Assembly: GCA_027972325.1 (NCBI GenBank)
Contig: JAPMOS010000007.1
Span: 870,001 to 934,000, forward strand
DNA length: 64,000 bases
From: Paratrimastix pyriformis
Taxonomy: Eukaryota > Preaxostyla > Paratrimastigidae
Direction: 5' to 3'
Under the pieces are notes generated by a model, which had not been told where the DNA came from, ran no database searches, and saw only the letters and a list, made by a program, of their open reading frames with translations. The position numbers were made by a program, and so were the translations under genes. Shown piece after piece: positions 23,201-33,326 of the stretch (position 1 is its first letter; every line of letters starts with the position of its first letter).

Positions 23201-23544
23201 GCGTGAACTTTCTTGCGATATGTTTCGCCAAGGGCGTCAGGAATTATCACGGTGCATTGCTTGAACAGGGCATACTCCCTAAATAGGGAGGATTGGAGAA
23301 GCAGGGGTGAGGAGGTGAGGAACCTTTTGCTCAGGATTTTTTGCTGCCAGTGGAAAACTGTCATAATTCCATCACCACTGAGTTCTTCTTGAGGGTCAGC
23401 TCCCGGGGCAGGCTCGGGCACCGAGAAGTCACGGACGATGCGAGCAACCCGTCTTAGATGCACCCGAATTTGGAAGTTCGAGATGGGGTCCCGCGTATAA
23501 ATGTGCGTTGTTTTCGGGAAAAAGGCAGGTGGCCCATCCGACAT
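17232..23544 (-). CDS. MKS1: MKS1, B9-domain ciliary transition-zone protein
   Basis: The exons line up in order with vertebrate MKS1 from memory. The N-terminus is MSDGPPAFFPKTTHIYTRDP, then NFQIRVHLRRV and MTVFHWQQKILSK. TLFTYINQDG and SFQSMHVMVGLQ follow, then AERTLCTVTLNENGRISM and SFEVVTPAVRCLYEYTL. The B9 domain follows: RVEVVSATGF, ALDYPDEWQVYLP, LYMQLMTRDFWG, RECVAGYGWADLP, ATWCPDGTLAARMRAFFIG and RYGFGVVSGGHVTVRFHTV. A Pro-rich tail reads to a stop at 17232 (DDDQIEQLR). Known role: it acts with B9D1, B9D2 and the MKS/tectonic module at the ciliary gate. Introns carry several repeats, including a 1.3 kb minisatellite. The B9 core needs one extra base in a G-run at about 21303-21306 to stay in frame (see findings). 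The C-terminal extension is the least certain part. Confidence 0.92.
18541..18770 (-). repeat. three imperfect repeats in an MKS1 intron
   Basis: Three units at about 18570-18630, 18650-18690 and 18715-18770 share GACATGGCGGG. Two of them share a following segment with GGATCGCTCCCCCGGGGTGA. The third carries a run of C in its place. They lie between exons near the MKS1 C-terminal region and look like a degraded short tandem array. Confidence 0.65.
19793..21083. repeat. 13-16-bp minisatellite, about 90 units
   Basis: An uninterrupted array of CCCCCACAGACACG units varies in the number of C (4-7), with occasional extra ACA inserts. It lies in the MKS1 intron between the exon with GYGWADLP and the exon with ATWCPDGTLAARMRAFF. 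On the sense strand of MKS1 the unit is CGTGTCTGTGGGGG, so the nascent RNA is G-rich. All frames on both strands are open because the unit lacks stop triplets, which produces long false reading frames. Confidence 0.97.
22552..22640. repeat. 14-bp tandem repeat GGTGAGGGCGGCGA
   Basis: About six near-perfect copies sit in the MKS1 intron between the exon ending NENGRISMTVRLPA and the exon starting near PGFTAKGAAPYSFEV. Confidence 0.9.
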
Positions 23545-23668
23545 TGAGGATCGACCAACACGCGGACTGAGGTTTGAATGATTTGAAAACCTCCGGAGAG
23601 AATTTCCCTGACCCAAGGGGGCATCCGTCTCGTGTTGCAGGAACTTGCAAAAGCTCGTTCACGTTTTC

Positions 23669-26600
23669 ATGACCATGAGGCGTCCACAGCTGACTATGCC
23701 CCTTTTTCTGTTATTCTCGCTTCTTTTGGCAATTATCACTTCCCAGGTTCTCCTGTGTTTGACCTGGGAATATTCGGGGAGTGTGTCCCGAAATTCTCTC
23801 TTAAAACGGGTCTGATTCCGGTTTCTGGATTCGCCGATGCGTCTGAAGATCATTGACATCGATTTTCAAATGAAGTTTGGGCGTCTTCGCGGCGTGCTCC
23901 AGATTCCCTTGACGGTCACCAGTTACCTGGCCGGAAAGTACAGCGGACAACCTGCCGACAGCCGGCAATTATTTTCCGATTTCCTGGCGGTAATGACAAC
24001 ATACCCGAATTTGGGTTCGATCAGTTTTGGCAATGAGAGCGGGTGGTTTTTCGGACTCCGACGACTTTCCAACGGCGAGTTTGAGCTTGCGGTCACTGCG
24101 GAACGGGGGTCCCATCTCAACCTTTTCGCCCTAACGCAATCGGGCTCTGTTCGCTACAAGTCTACCGTTTCTGTGGATATTCGGAAGGTTGTCGGTTTCC
24201 CCTCTCCCTTACGACTCCGGTTTGGCAGGAGCCGTGGTACGCCGTCGGAACTTCCGCTCGAGCAGCCACTTTTGGCCCCCTATATTTCAGCGGGATCTCA
24301 GAAGAACGGGTCACTCTCCCGGGGGTGGTACGATCGGACACAACCCCAGAGCCGGGTGTATTTCGTCTGCTTACTCTTTTTCTCTTATCCCGTGACTTTT
24401 GAAGAGTCGGCGTTTACTACGGCTACAATCTCTGTTCGATGGTCTGTCGCTACTCTTGTCTTCTCTTTCGCGACCTCCGACAGTTTCGGCGCGTCGTGAA
24501 TGGGACACTGGCTGCAGACGGCGTTTTCTTTGCCATTCGCACCGACCCGACTGCTCGCCTCGGTCTCTCGATTCTGCCGCCCTGAGTCGATCTGTCCCTC
24601 TTGTTTGCAGTCACCGAGGAATGCTACGGAGATCCTTATTCCGTACCAGCCAATGCGAGCCGCAACGAACTGGTCAGGCTGGCTTCAGCTGCTGCTCTCC
24701 GCGATCGGGGCTCGTACAACAACATACCAGATGCGCCAAATTCGGCCATACTGCATATTCGGAGTTCTAATGGGACGCGATACCACGCCCGAGCAATGCG
24801 AATTCGAATCCTTCCCGGTCTGCCCGAACACTCCGTGTTTCGATTTCTGACCGCTCTTCAGGCCTCGATTGGATCCTGTTCTCCGTGATCCCTCCGACAA
24901 GTGCCGAGGTGTACTCCAAGCGAGTCCGCCCCGACTTTCCGCATCCAACTCATCCCAACTCCCCGCCTGCCCTTCCCCACCCCGACAGGCGACAACCATC
25001 GCGACAATCATCTCCGTGATATTGGCCATTCTGACACTGTTGGGGGGGGTTGCTCTTGTCCGAGTCATTCAAAATTCTCTTGGTGAACTTCGTGATCGAC
25101 TGCATCAAGTCAATCGCCCCTCGGACCGAGAGGCCCACACGACTCTGCCACCCTCCCCCGGGCCCGGCCAGCACCCGAAGCCACCGAAGCGCCGCTGGCT
25201 TCGCGTTCGTTTCCGGGAGGTTGTCGAGACGGAGGCCATCATCTCGCTGCTGCAGCGGGCGGTGACGCTGATGTACCGCTACCTGCCGCCCACCCTTGCC
25301 CGGCTGCTGATGGAGCAGCCCGCCACGCAGCCCATCCTGGCGGGGATGGAGGAGCGTCGGCTGACGGTGCTCTTCGTGGACATCCAGCGCTTCACGGCCC
25401 TGGCCGAGAAGCTGAGCCCCGAGGAGCTCTTCCAGGTGCTGAACAGCATCCTGGGGGCCGTCTCGGCCGTGGTGAACCAGCACCAGGGCACCATCGACAA
25501 GTTCATGGGGTCTGCCTGACTGCTCACCTGCCCTGCCTGCCTGCCGCCTGTCCTGCCCGCTGCTCGCCTGCTTGCCCGCTTGCTCGTGCCGTGTCCTTAT
25601 TGGCGCATGGCGGCCCGTGCTTTGTTTTTCACCTCTCTTTCTTTCTTTCTTGGCTCCTGTGGTGTCCGTTGGCCCGTTTTTTTGTGCAGGGACGCGGTGA
25701 TGGTCTTCTGGAATGCGCCCTTTCCGCAGGAGCACCACGAGCGACTGGCCTGCGAGTGCGCCCTGGACATTGTCGAGGCCATCAAGAACCTCCCTCGCGT
25801 CTGCCGACCTCCGGGGCGATGATGGAGGTGGGATGTGGGATGCTGCTCTTCTCCCGCACCACCACACGTCACCACCGCACCCCCGCCGCACCACCACCAC
25901 AGCCCCCCGACGTGCCGCCGCTCCGAGTGCGGGTGGGCATCCACACGGGCCAGTCTCTGGTGGGCAACGTTGGGGCGCAACCCCTTCGCATGGACTACGT
26001 CTGCCGCCCCGGTGTTGTCGTTGTCGTTGGTGTTGTGGTGGTAGGGATGTTAGGTGATGTGATTGGGCGCGCCGTTTCTGCGTTCCGTTGTTTTTAATTT
26101 CCCCCACGACGGCGGCGGCGCAGACTGTGCTTTCGGACACGGTGAACTGTGCCAGCCGGCTGGAGGACTTCAACCGAGTGTTGGGGACGTGCATCCTCAT
26201 CAGCGAGGAGGTGGCCCGTGCCGTGCCCGACATGCACATCCGCCCGCTGGGCAAGGGTCCGCCGCCCCGCATCTCCGCTATCCGGCACCCGGCACCCGGC
26301 ACCCAACATCAGCAGGTGGCGATGTCTCTCGTGCTCGCACCGAGGCTTCATCTGCATTTTTTTCTTTTTGCGGCGATGTCTGCGGCGATGTCTGGGGTGG
26401 CGGGTTGCGGTTGGCGCAGCCTACTTCAAGAACCGCCGCCAGGGGATGCCCATCTTCGAGCTGGTGGGGGCCAGCCTGGCCGCGGCCAGCCCCGAGGAGC
26501 GCCACCTGACCGAGCTGCAGCAGGCGCTGATCGGGGCCCTGCGGGGGTCCGACTTCCGGCGGGCGGTGGATCTGGCCGAGGAGATCGAGGAGGAGTGGCC

Positions 26601-26931
26601 CCACTACCTGCCCGCCCGGCTGCAGGCTCGCAACGCCCGGCGGCGCCTCCAAGCAGCCACTGCGCATACAGGTCCCAGGGCGCGGGAGCATAGGGAGTAC
26701 GGGGAGCATGGGGAGTGCACGATGACGGCGACACCAGCAACTCAGCTGGGCCCCGCGGCGGCGGCAGCCGAGGGCGCCGAAATCTCCGACGGTGGGTGGG
26801 ATCTCGCAACCATTTCCACCGAGTCAACTCCCGGCCTCATTTCTCCGGCGTTGACCCCACGGGGATCTGACGCCAGCAGACCCTTCCATCATCTCAAAGA
26901 AACACAATCTCCTGGTGGAATCATGCGGTAA
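23669..26931 (+). CDS. receptor-type class III adenylyl cyclase, copy 1
   Basis: The start MTMRRPQLTMPLFLLFSLLL is a signal-anchor. Next is a Cache-like extracytoplasmic sensor with TTYPNLGSISFGNESGWFF, the Cache-typical PWYAVG near 24230 and a second half with GTRYHARAMRI. A second membrane helix (IISVILAILTLLGGVALV) leads by a HAMP-like linker into the catalytic domain. That domain has VLFVDIQRFT (first metal Asp) and TIDKFMG/DAVMVFW (adenine-type Lys, second metal Asp, joined over an intron). It also has RVRVGIHTG, MDY/TVLSDTVN (a Thr typical of class IIIb) and CASRLE (transition-state Asn and Arg). All catalytic residues are present. The C-terminal part PIFELVGASL plus a TPR-like helix pair ends in a unique tail. 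Predicted role: makes cAMP in response to an outside ligand. The start was chosen because copy 2 has a homologous N-terminus. MKS1 starts 124 bases upstream on the other strand. Confidence 0.88.
25211..26657 (+). repeat. inverted-duplication arm A (cyclase catalytic block)
   Basis: This 1447-base block reappears in reverse orientation at 37304-38773. Identity is near total across exons and introns, including the intron with TTTCTTTCTTTCTTGG. Differences are mainly a CACCCGG microsatellite and a few substitutions. The left border is sharp, at TTCCGGGAGGTTGTCGAG just after the membrane-proximal linker. The right border is AAGCAGC at 26651-26657. Confidence 0.95.
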
Positions 26932-27091
26932 TGCGATGACGCCCTTTTCCTCTTCTCCAGCCCTGATTTTTTTTCGTCCAATATACTTTGCAACAATAGA
27001 ACTCATGGCTGTATGAATGGGTCCCGCCGGATGTCCGCGTGCCCCGACGGTTCTGGCGGCACCATGTCGTATCAAGCTCACCATACTGGAA

Positions 27092-29079
27092 ATGAAAGCC
27101 CACTTTTGTTTTTTGGGGTGCCTCGCCCTTGTGACATTTGCAGTGGGACTTTCTGTTCTCGACCTCTACTCGTTCGAGAGTCTACTGGTGGGTGAAAACC
27201 CACTCGATGAAAAAGTCGAGATGCCACTCCATGTGATCGGTGAGGATGACAGGATGCGTCTTGAAAACTCATCCTTTCCTTGGTTCGTTTGGGATTCAAT
27301 ATTTTCCCAACACTTTCTCCAGGAGCACATTCGGAATTCTCGCTTCAAAACGGGGTGTCTGTTCTGGGACGCTTGTCGGCAGGCGTCTTGTTCTCACAGC
27401 TTCTCATTGCGTTCCGTTCAGGTTTGTTTGAACTTCACGAAGAACGTTTCACCATTTCTTCTCCAGTTCTGAAGGGGCTGGTCCACTGCGGTCAGCTCGC
27501 CACCACTTACCTTCTGTTCGCTGATCTTTCTGTTTCCGTGGCCCAGGTTTATTCCTGGGTATACATCGGGAAGTCACCCATACGGGTCCGCGCCTCCTTT
27601 GTCCACTGCCGTTTCTGACACGGCCTCTCAGCTACTCGGACGTCCAAACGGTGCTGACCTTTGTCAAAAATGCGCACCAGATTTCCTCCTTCCAGGCGGT
27701 CTGTCACCCAGGTTTATAGCCCACTTCACCTGGGCACGATCCGCCACAGGCCTTCGACCTTGCCCTTCTGGTGTTGGATCGGGATGTCGGTGACGAAGCC
27801 GGCTACCTCGGGGTGGTAACCTTCAAGGATGAATGGCTTAACCAGCCGATCTGGGTCTGGCGAGTATTCCCCCCCCCCCCCCGACTCTGATCGGTTCCTG
27901 TTCGTTGTCATCCTTGACAGGCCGATGTGGGCTACCCGCTGCCGGAGGATCTCTCCCAGGTCTCATCTCGCTCGCCCTCACCCCCTTGTGTGCCCTCTTT
28001 CCCCCACCCAACCCGCCCTCTGATCCTTTCTTCTGCTTGCGTCCATCATATTCATTGACCATCTTCTACCACCGTTCTTCCCCCTCCTTTCCCTTCCAGG
28101 GTTCCAGCCGCTGATCGAGTACCGGGGATGATCACCCGCGAGGACAGCTACTCCATGGACGGCATCCAGAGCTTCCTCATGCGCACCACCCTCGACTTGA
28201 CCCGTCCGCCTGCCTCCACTCCCCACGCGCCCCTCATTTGTCGTGGCACCCACCTCCCGCCTCCCCGCATCCCTCACCCCCACTTCCGCCCGTACAGGTG
28301 GCAACAGCGGCGGGGGCGTGTGGGGCTGGTTCGAGGGCGAGCAGTCGCCTCGGCTGATCGGGGTCGTCTCGAGCGAATCCAAGGTGACCCGTCCGTGCCG
28401 CAACACCCCCTCCCGCCCCTTCCCCATCGACCGGCTCGCCCACTCTTTCTTCATCCTCAGACCCGTCTGTTTCGGGTTCCCCCACTCCACCCGCCCCCAC
28501 CCCTCACTCGCGCAGCCCGACGGCCCGTCAAGTACAACAACATTGCCGGTCTGTGCCACCCCCCCCCCCCCCCCCGCGCGCTTCGCCGGCGCCGCTTTTG
28601 CCCTCAAACCGCACACGCGCATCCCCTGCTCACCGTGGGCGGGTGAATTGCGTCCATGTCCAGGCGGCCCGGCCATGACCTTCCTGGTGGCCTACGGGCG
28701 GGCCAAGTTCGACCCCAAGCGGGACGCAGGCGAGGCGGCGCCCTTGGGCACGGCGGCCGGGGTGGCCAGCGGGCCGCTCGAGACGCTCACCCAGATCTTC
28801 GACGGTCCGCATCCCACCACCACCAACCACCACCAACCACCAGCCACCAGCCACCAGCCATCACAGCCACCACCAGCCACCACCCTCGCCCTGATGGATC
28901 AACCGAGCGAGTCGTCATTCTCACCACCCGGTCTCCCGGTCTCTTCGCGCCTCTTTGGGGGCGGGGCGGCAGAGGCGGACGAGGCACTGCTGCCCGGGGG
29001 CGACGTGACCCTGTCCAGCCTCGAGGGGCACATTGTTGCCACCAAGGCGCGCCCCTTCCCCAAGCGGCTCTCGCCCTAA
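27092..29079 (+). CDS. secreted V8-like trypsin-fold serine protease
   Basis: The start MKAHFCFLGCLALVTFAVGL is a signal peptide. The full triad is visible. An exon with VIGEDDRMRLENSSFPW joins in phase to STFGILASKRGVCSGTL and LVLTASHC (catalytic His). FDLALLVLD holds the Asp, and GGNSGGGVWGWF with RLIGVVSSESK holds the Ser. Splicing through AAG to YNNIAGGPAMTFLVAYGR keeps phase. The IGxDDR...PW lead-in before the His exon is typical of glutamyl endopeptidase/V8-like S1 proteases, where it marks the mature N-terminus. Two introns carry runs of 12-16 C. The C-terminal end (KARPFPKRLSP) is tentative. It follows cyclase 1 by 160 bases on the same strand. Specificity for Glu is inferred only from the family. 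Confidence 0.85.
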
Positions 29080-29321
29080 GCACTGCACGGCCGCCCCCAT
29101 TTGCGTTGGGCGCCGACGGCGGTGGGGCTGTTAACCCCGGGGATGGACACTCTTTCGTCGTGAAGGAACCTATTGGCCCAGCGGCAAGACAGGAAGGACG
29201 GCTCCCAACTGGGAATGCGACGTTAGGGACGGGCGGCCCGAAGGGTGGAACGGGGAATCTGAGAAGAGGGGATGGAGAGGGCAGGAGAAGGAAAGAGGGG
29301 GGGGGGGGGGGGGGGGGGGGG

Positions 29322-29853
29322 TCATGAGGACGGAACGGCGGGAGCGGGGGTGGGCTCGGGTTTTGCCGGAATCCACCCTTCCTTTGTGAAGTATCGCCGC
29401 GCAGCGGCGATGGCAAAGTCAATTTGATCGGCAGGCAGTGAGGTCGCGCACATAATTGGGCAGCCGGCCGCTTGGGCTGTGGGAAGATGGGATGTCATGG
29501 TTGGTCAGATGGGGAGAAAAAGTTAAACGAAAGCAGGCAGACTTAGTCGTGAAGCCATTCGTGTGCTCGGATCCTGGAGGTCAGCGTCTTGTTGGGCTGC
29601 GCTCTGGTTGTCAGGGAGAAGCAATGCTGATGAAGGAAGGGAGTCCTAGAATTTTGAAAAGTCGGTCTCTCAATTGTCTGCATTGTTGTTCGAGCCTGCA
29701 GACAAATGGCGTCTTGAGACTTGTTGAGACCGAGCCCATCCGGCCATCATCGTGTCCGCACCAGATAAAAAAAGACTTCTCCAAAACCCATACTTGGAAA
29801 AAAATGGGTCCGTGGGGGGTGTCGTGGGAAAACTGGCGAATTGTAACGGGCAT
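29322..29853 (-). CDS. PSMG4: proteasome assembly chaperone 4 (PSMG4/PAC4)
   Basis: Three exons give 111 residues: 29704-29853, a 31-base micro-exon at 29543-29573 and 29322-29476, all with GT-AG introns in matching phase. The protein reads MPVTIRQFSHDTPHGPIFF, VWVLEKSFFIWCG and GSVSTSLKTPF. Then comes DPSTRMASRL, then TQAAGCPIMCATSLPADQ and FAIAAARRYFTKEGW. From memory this matches human PSMG4 element by element: FSARLWEQLVHFHVMRL, FLWVG, PVSTSLLG, the TTSTGLAQRLA segment and VFVSYNL. Known role: pairs with PSMG3 to guide assembly of the 20S alpha ring. A run of C on the sense strand begins two bases after the stop codon. It shares a 68-base divergent gap with the CLU-like gene. No start other than 29853 is needed. 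Confidence 0.87.
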
Positions 29854-29921
29854 TTACCCGAAAAATAAAATGACGCGCTTGAAAGGTTGGGTGGAGTTTC
29901 AGGAACCCCGGCGCTTGTCTC
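29854..29921. promoter_or_regulatory. 68-base divergent intergenic region
   Basis: This is the only DNA between the start codons of PSMG4 (-) and the CLU-like gene (+). It is AT-richer than its surroundings (TACCCGAAAAATAAAATG near the centre). It must hold both 5' leaders, and probably a shared core promoter. No defined element could be named. Confidence 0.45.
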
Positions 29922-32510
29922 ATGTCCGGAGAAGCAGCAAAGGGGGCCGAGAATGTGGTTCTGCTCACCAAGGGGCTCCAGCTCCAGGGAGAATTGATCA
30001 GGGTTCTTGAAGAAAAAGTGAGGGGGAAGGACAAACGGATTCGGGAGCTGGAAGATGAGGTCGCCCGATTGCGCGGGTTGCTGGGGATGCGTGGTGCCGA
30101 TTCTGCTGAGCCACCATCTTCGGTATCGGCAGCACCGATCACATCTATGGATTCTGTCGCTCCACCAGCTGCACCTGCACCTCTTTTGACCGTTTCCGCC
30201 TCGACCGCATCCTCTCCACCTTCAACGGCCAGCCCCCTGCCACCGTCCCCTGCGGCCCAATCTGCCAATCGGCCGTCGCCGCCCATATTACCGCCTTTGG
30301 TTACGTTGCCGCCCCTCTCAAGACTCGACGTTCTTTGGACTCTTCCTCTTGACGAGACTGCCGCCTATCTTGAGAGCAGTGTCGTCCTCACCCCCCCATC
30401 GGCCGATTCAGCCCCGAATTCGTCCCTGTTATGGCTGGAGCCCTTCCTCACCGCTCGTGGGCTTCCTCTTCCTACCGGCGACACCGTGGACAAGGAGCTC
30501 CTCTGTCAGGCGTGGCGCCGCCTCTGCCACCTGAAAGAAACCCCGGCGGGCGACGACGCCGAGGCCCCCTCTCCGCTTCGTGACTGGGCCCAGGAACACC
30601 AACTGCTGTCCCTCTTTCAGCCGCGCACGCCCGGCGCCCAGTGGCTCCAATACGTGGCCCTGGCGACTTTGCACGAAGAGTTCGCCCGGACGGTCGCCCA
30701 CGAGGCTGTGGCTCATGCCCGGGCTCAGTGGATCACCCCCAGCAAGCCCACTGCCCCAGTCAGCTTCGCTCGGGGTGCCATCCACTTTACGGCCGCCGCA
30801 TGCGACCCCACTCGACCCTCCTTCTTGAAGGCCTTCGCCAGGGACTTGCTCGGCTTTTCGTGGCTCATGGACGCGCTGCTGCTCCCCGAAGAGGAGCTCC
30901 GCTCGGTCGGCCCAACTCGAAGCCTGGTGGGTCTCCCCCTGGTGTGTGTGGCGGAGCACGGGGGCTGGTGCTACCTCGCCCAGTGTCCGGGCCCCGTCGC
31001 CCAGGAGGACGCGACCTGCACGGCCGACGGGGAGGCCCTTGTCGCACATGCCGCACACATTATGAACGTGCAAGGTCTCACAGCTGCTCTCTTCCCGGCC
31101 GCCTAACTTCTTCTACTATGTTAGATTTCCCGTCTGCGGCCAAGCCCTGCCCCTCGACCACGGGATTCCTGTACCCGCGCGGCTGGGGCCACTTGCTTCC
31201 ACCTTTGGGGGCTCACTCGACCCACACTGGGTTGCTCAATGCCGGCACAGCCCATCTACGGCCCGAATTTGTCCGCACGTTCCGCGACCCCGCCCATCGG
31301 GGCCCCGGTCGGACGCCCCTGGCCACCCACGAGCCCCCGCCCGACCAGACCCAGGCCGCTCTGCGGCTGCTTGCCGAGACGGTGGTCCCCCAGTGCGCCC
31401 TGGCCCTCGACGCCCTGACGGCCCACGGGCAGTTGCCCGAGGCTGCTCTGCTGCGGGCGCTGCCCCTGCTGCTCCATTGGCAGGGCTGCAACCTGCGCTA
31501 CATGCCCCACGTCTTCCTGGGCTGCCGCCGCGCGGCCGGCCGGCAGCTGGTGACCATCGAGATGCTGGCGCGCGCTCTTCGGCAGCTTCTGCGTGCGTCC
31601 TGCTCGGGCATGCTCGACCAGGTCTCGCCGGGCCCCGCTCAGGCCGAGCAGGCTCCTCGGCAGGCCGTGGTGGACCTCCTGAATACGGTCTTCGGGCCCC
31701 CCGAGACCCGGACTTCCTTCTGGGTGGACACGCTGATGCCCTTCCTGCTGCGGCACTACCCGCTCATTCCCCTCGAGGGCCCCCCCGTGCCCCTGGGGGC
31801 GGACGGCTCCCCGCCCACGGGAGGCGGCGCCCTGGCCCGGGTGATGGCCACCTTCCAGGCCCAGATGGACACCCACCGACGCCAGTACCGCGAGGCCCTG
31901 GTCACCCACCTTGGGCTCACCCTGAACGACCCCGGCCAGCTGCGGCTCCTCTGGGGGCGGCTCACGGACCCCGAGGACTCGGGATCCTTCTTCAGGATTT
32001 CCGCGGGCGGCGGTCGGGCGGCGGCGGCGGAGTGGGAGCCGCTCACCATTGCCGACGTGACCCTGCGTCCTGTTCGGCACGAGTCCTTCCTGCCGCACTA
32101 CTGGCAGGCCCGGCTGGTGGAGACCCTCCTGTCTGCATCTGCATCACCCCAGAATGACGGCGGCGCTGGCCCCGTGGGTGGCAATCCGCAGGCCCCAGGG
32201 CCATCGTGGCGCCTGCTGGTCGACCTGACCCAGGCCGGCCTGCACGCGCACCCGTATTCGCTGGTCATGATGTGGGCCCAGGGGGCCGGGCTGCGGGGCA
32301 TGGCCCTAGGCCCCATCCTCGCCGCCCCGCCGCCAGCCCTCGGCGATGGCGCGGTGGGGTCGCCACCACTCTCGGCCCACGATCTGGGGGCGACCCTGCG
32401 CCAGTCCCTGACAGTCCTGCGGGCGGCCATCCGGGGTCATGCCCTCTTCGGGGCGGCCTTGGCGGGACTCATGGAGGTCCTGCTGGGCACGGCCTTGCTG
32501 GCCCTGATCT

Positions 32511-32543
<33 letters not shown>

Positions 32544-33020
32544 CGGGCTCCGGATCGGGGGCGGATTCGCCGTCGCCGGATGCCCGGCTGGTGGCCTGCG
32601 CCGAGGGGCTCCGACAGGCCCTGCAGCTCGCCCAGGCATGCCCCGACCAGCCTGCCCCCGTGCGGCGCATCCAGGCTGGGGTCCTGGCCCTCGTCCACAT
32701 CCTCAAGGCCGACCTCGACGGGGCCCGCGCAGTCTGCGGCTTGATGGACAAGGTCGGTGCCACACGGAATCCACCCCCCCCCCCCCCCCACATCGTTCCG
32801 CATCTTCACTACTGTACTCACGGCGGTGGGGTGGGTCGGCGCTCAGCTGATGGCCCGGGAGGAGCCCTGGCGGGCCCGAGCCACACGGGGCTACTGGATG
32901 CTGCTGGTGAACATGGTCGCGTCCCGCCTGCCTGACCCAACTGCACCCGCCTCCCAGGCGCAACAGCGGCAACAGCAACAGGACGCCTTGGAGATCATCC
33001 GTTGCCACTTGGCGGAGTAG
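29922..33020 (+). CDS. CLU-like (clustered mitochondria family) protein
   Basis: Three exons give about 980 residues. The start MSGEAAKGAENVVLLTKGLQ leads into a coiled coil (LIRVLEEKVRGKDKRIRELE) and a Pro-rich linker. The main body has RDLLGFSWLMD and LVCVAEHGGWCYLAQCPG, then an in-phase intron (NVQ joined to DFPSAAKP at about 31115). HLRPEFVRTFRDP follows, then LLLHWQGCNLRYMPHVFLG and QLVTIEMLARALRQLL. These resemble the CLU pattern LRPELV, then RGINxRYLG and a following helix before the eIF3-p135-like part. A last intron with poly-C joins LMDK to LMAREEPWRARATRGYW, stop at 33020. Known CLU role: mRNA binding and mitochondrial distribution. The N-terminal ubiquitin-like part and the large C-terminal TPR array of typical CLU are not seen. 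The family call is moderate. Confidence 0.6.
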
Positions 33021-33040
33021 GGAGTCGGCTCCGACCGCTT

Positions 33041-33294
33041 TCACAAACGACTGATCGAGTCGGTTGCCGCGGCGGAGTCGTCCGATATGTAAAGACGGAT
33101 ATGTAAAGACGAGACCCATTTCTTCGGATGCGATGAAGAGACTGTTATCGGCCCAGCGGACTCCTGCTTCGTCGGCGTCTTTGGGACCCCTCGTAACTTC
33201 GGCTCCTGCTTCTGCTTCGACTCCTGCTTTTGCTGCGTTCGTGATGGCGACCCCGTGGTGGACTCCTGCTCCTTCTGCTCCTGCTCCTGCTCCC

Positions 33295-33326
<32 letters not shown>

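Noticed and set aside
29456-30010. A + strand frame over 29.46-30.01 kb
   Set aside because: It is antisense to PSMG4, whose three exons fit a known family, and it overlaps the start of the CLU-like gene in another frame.
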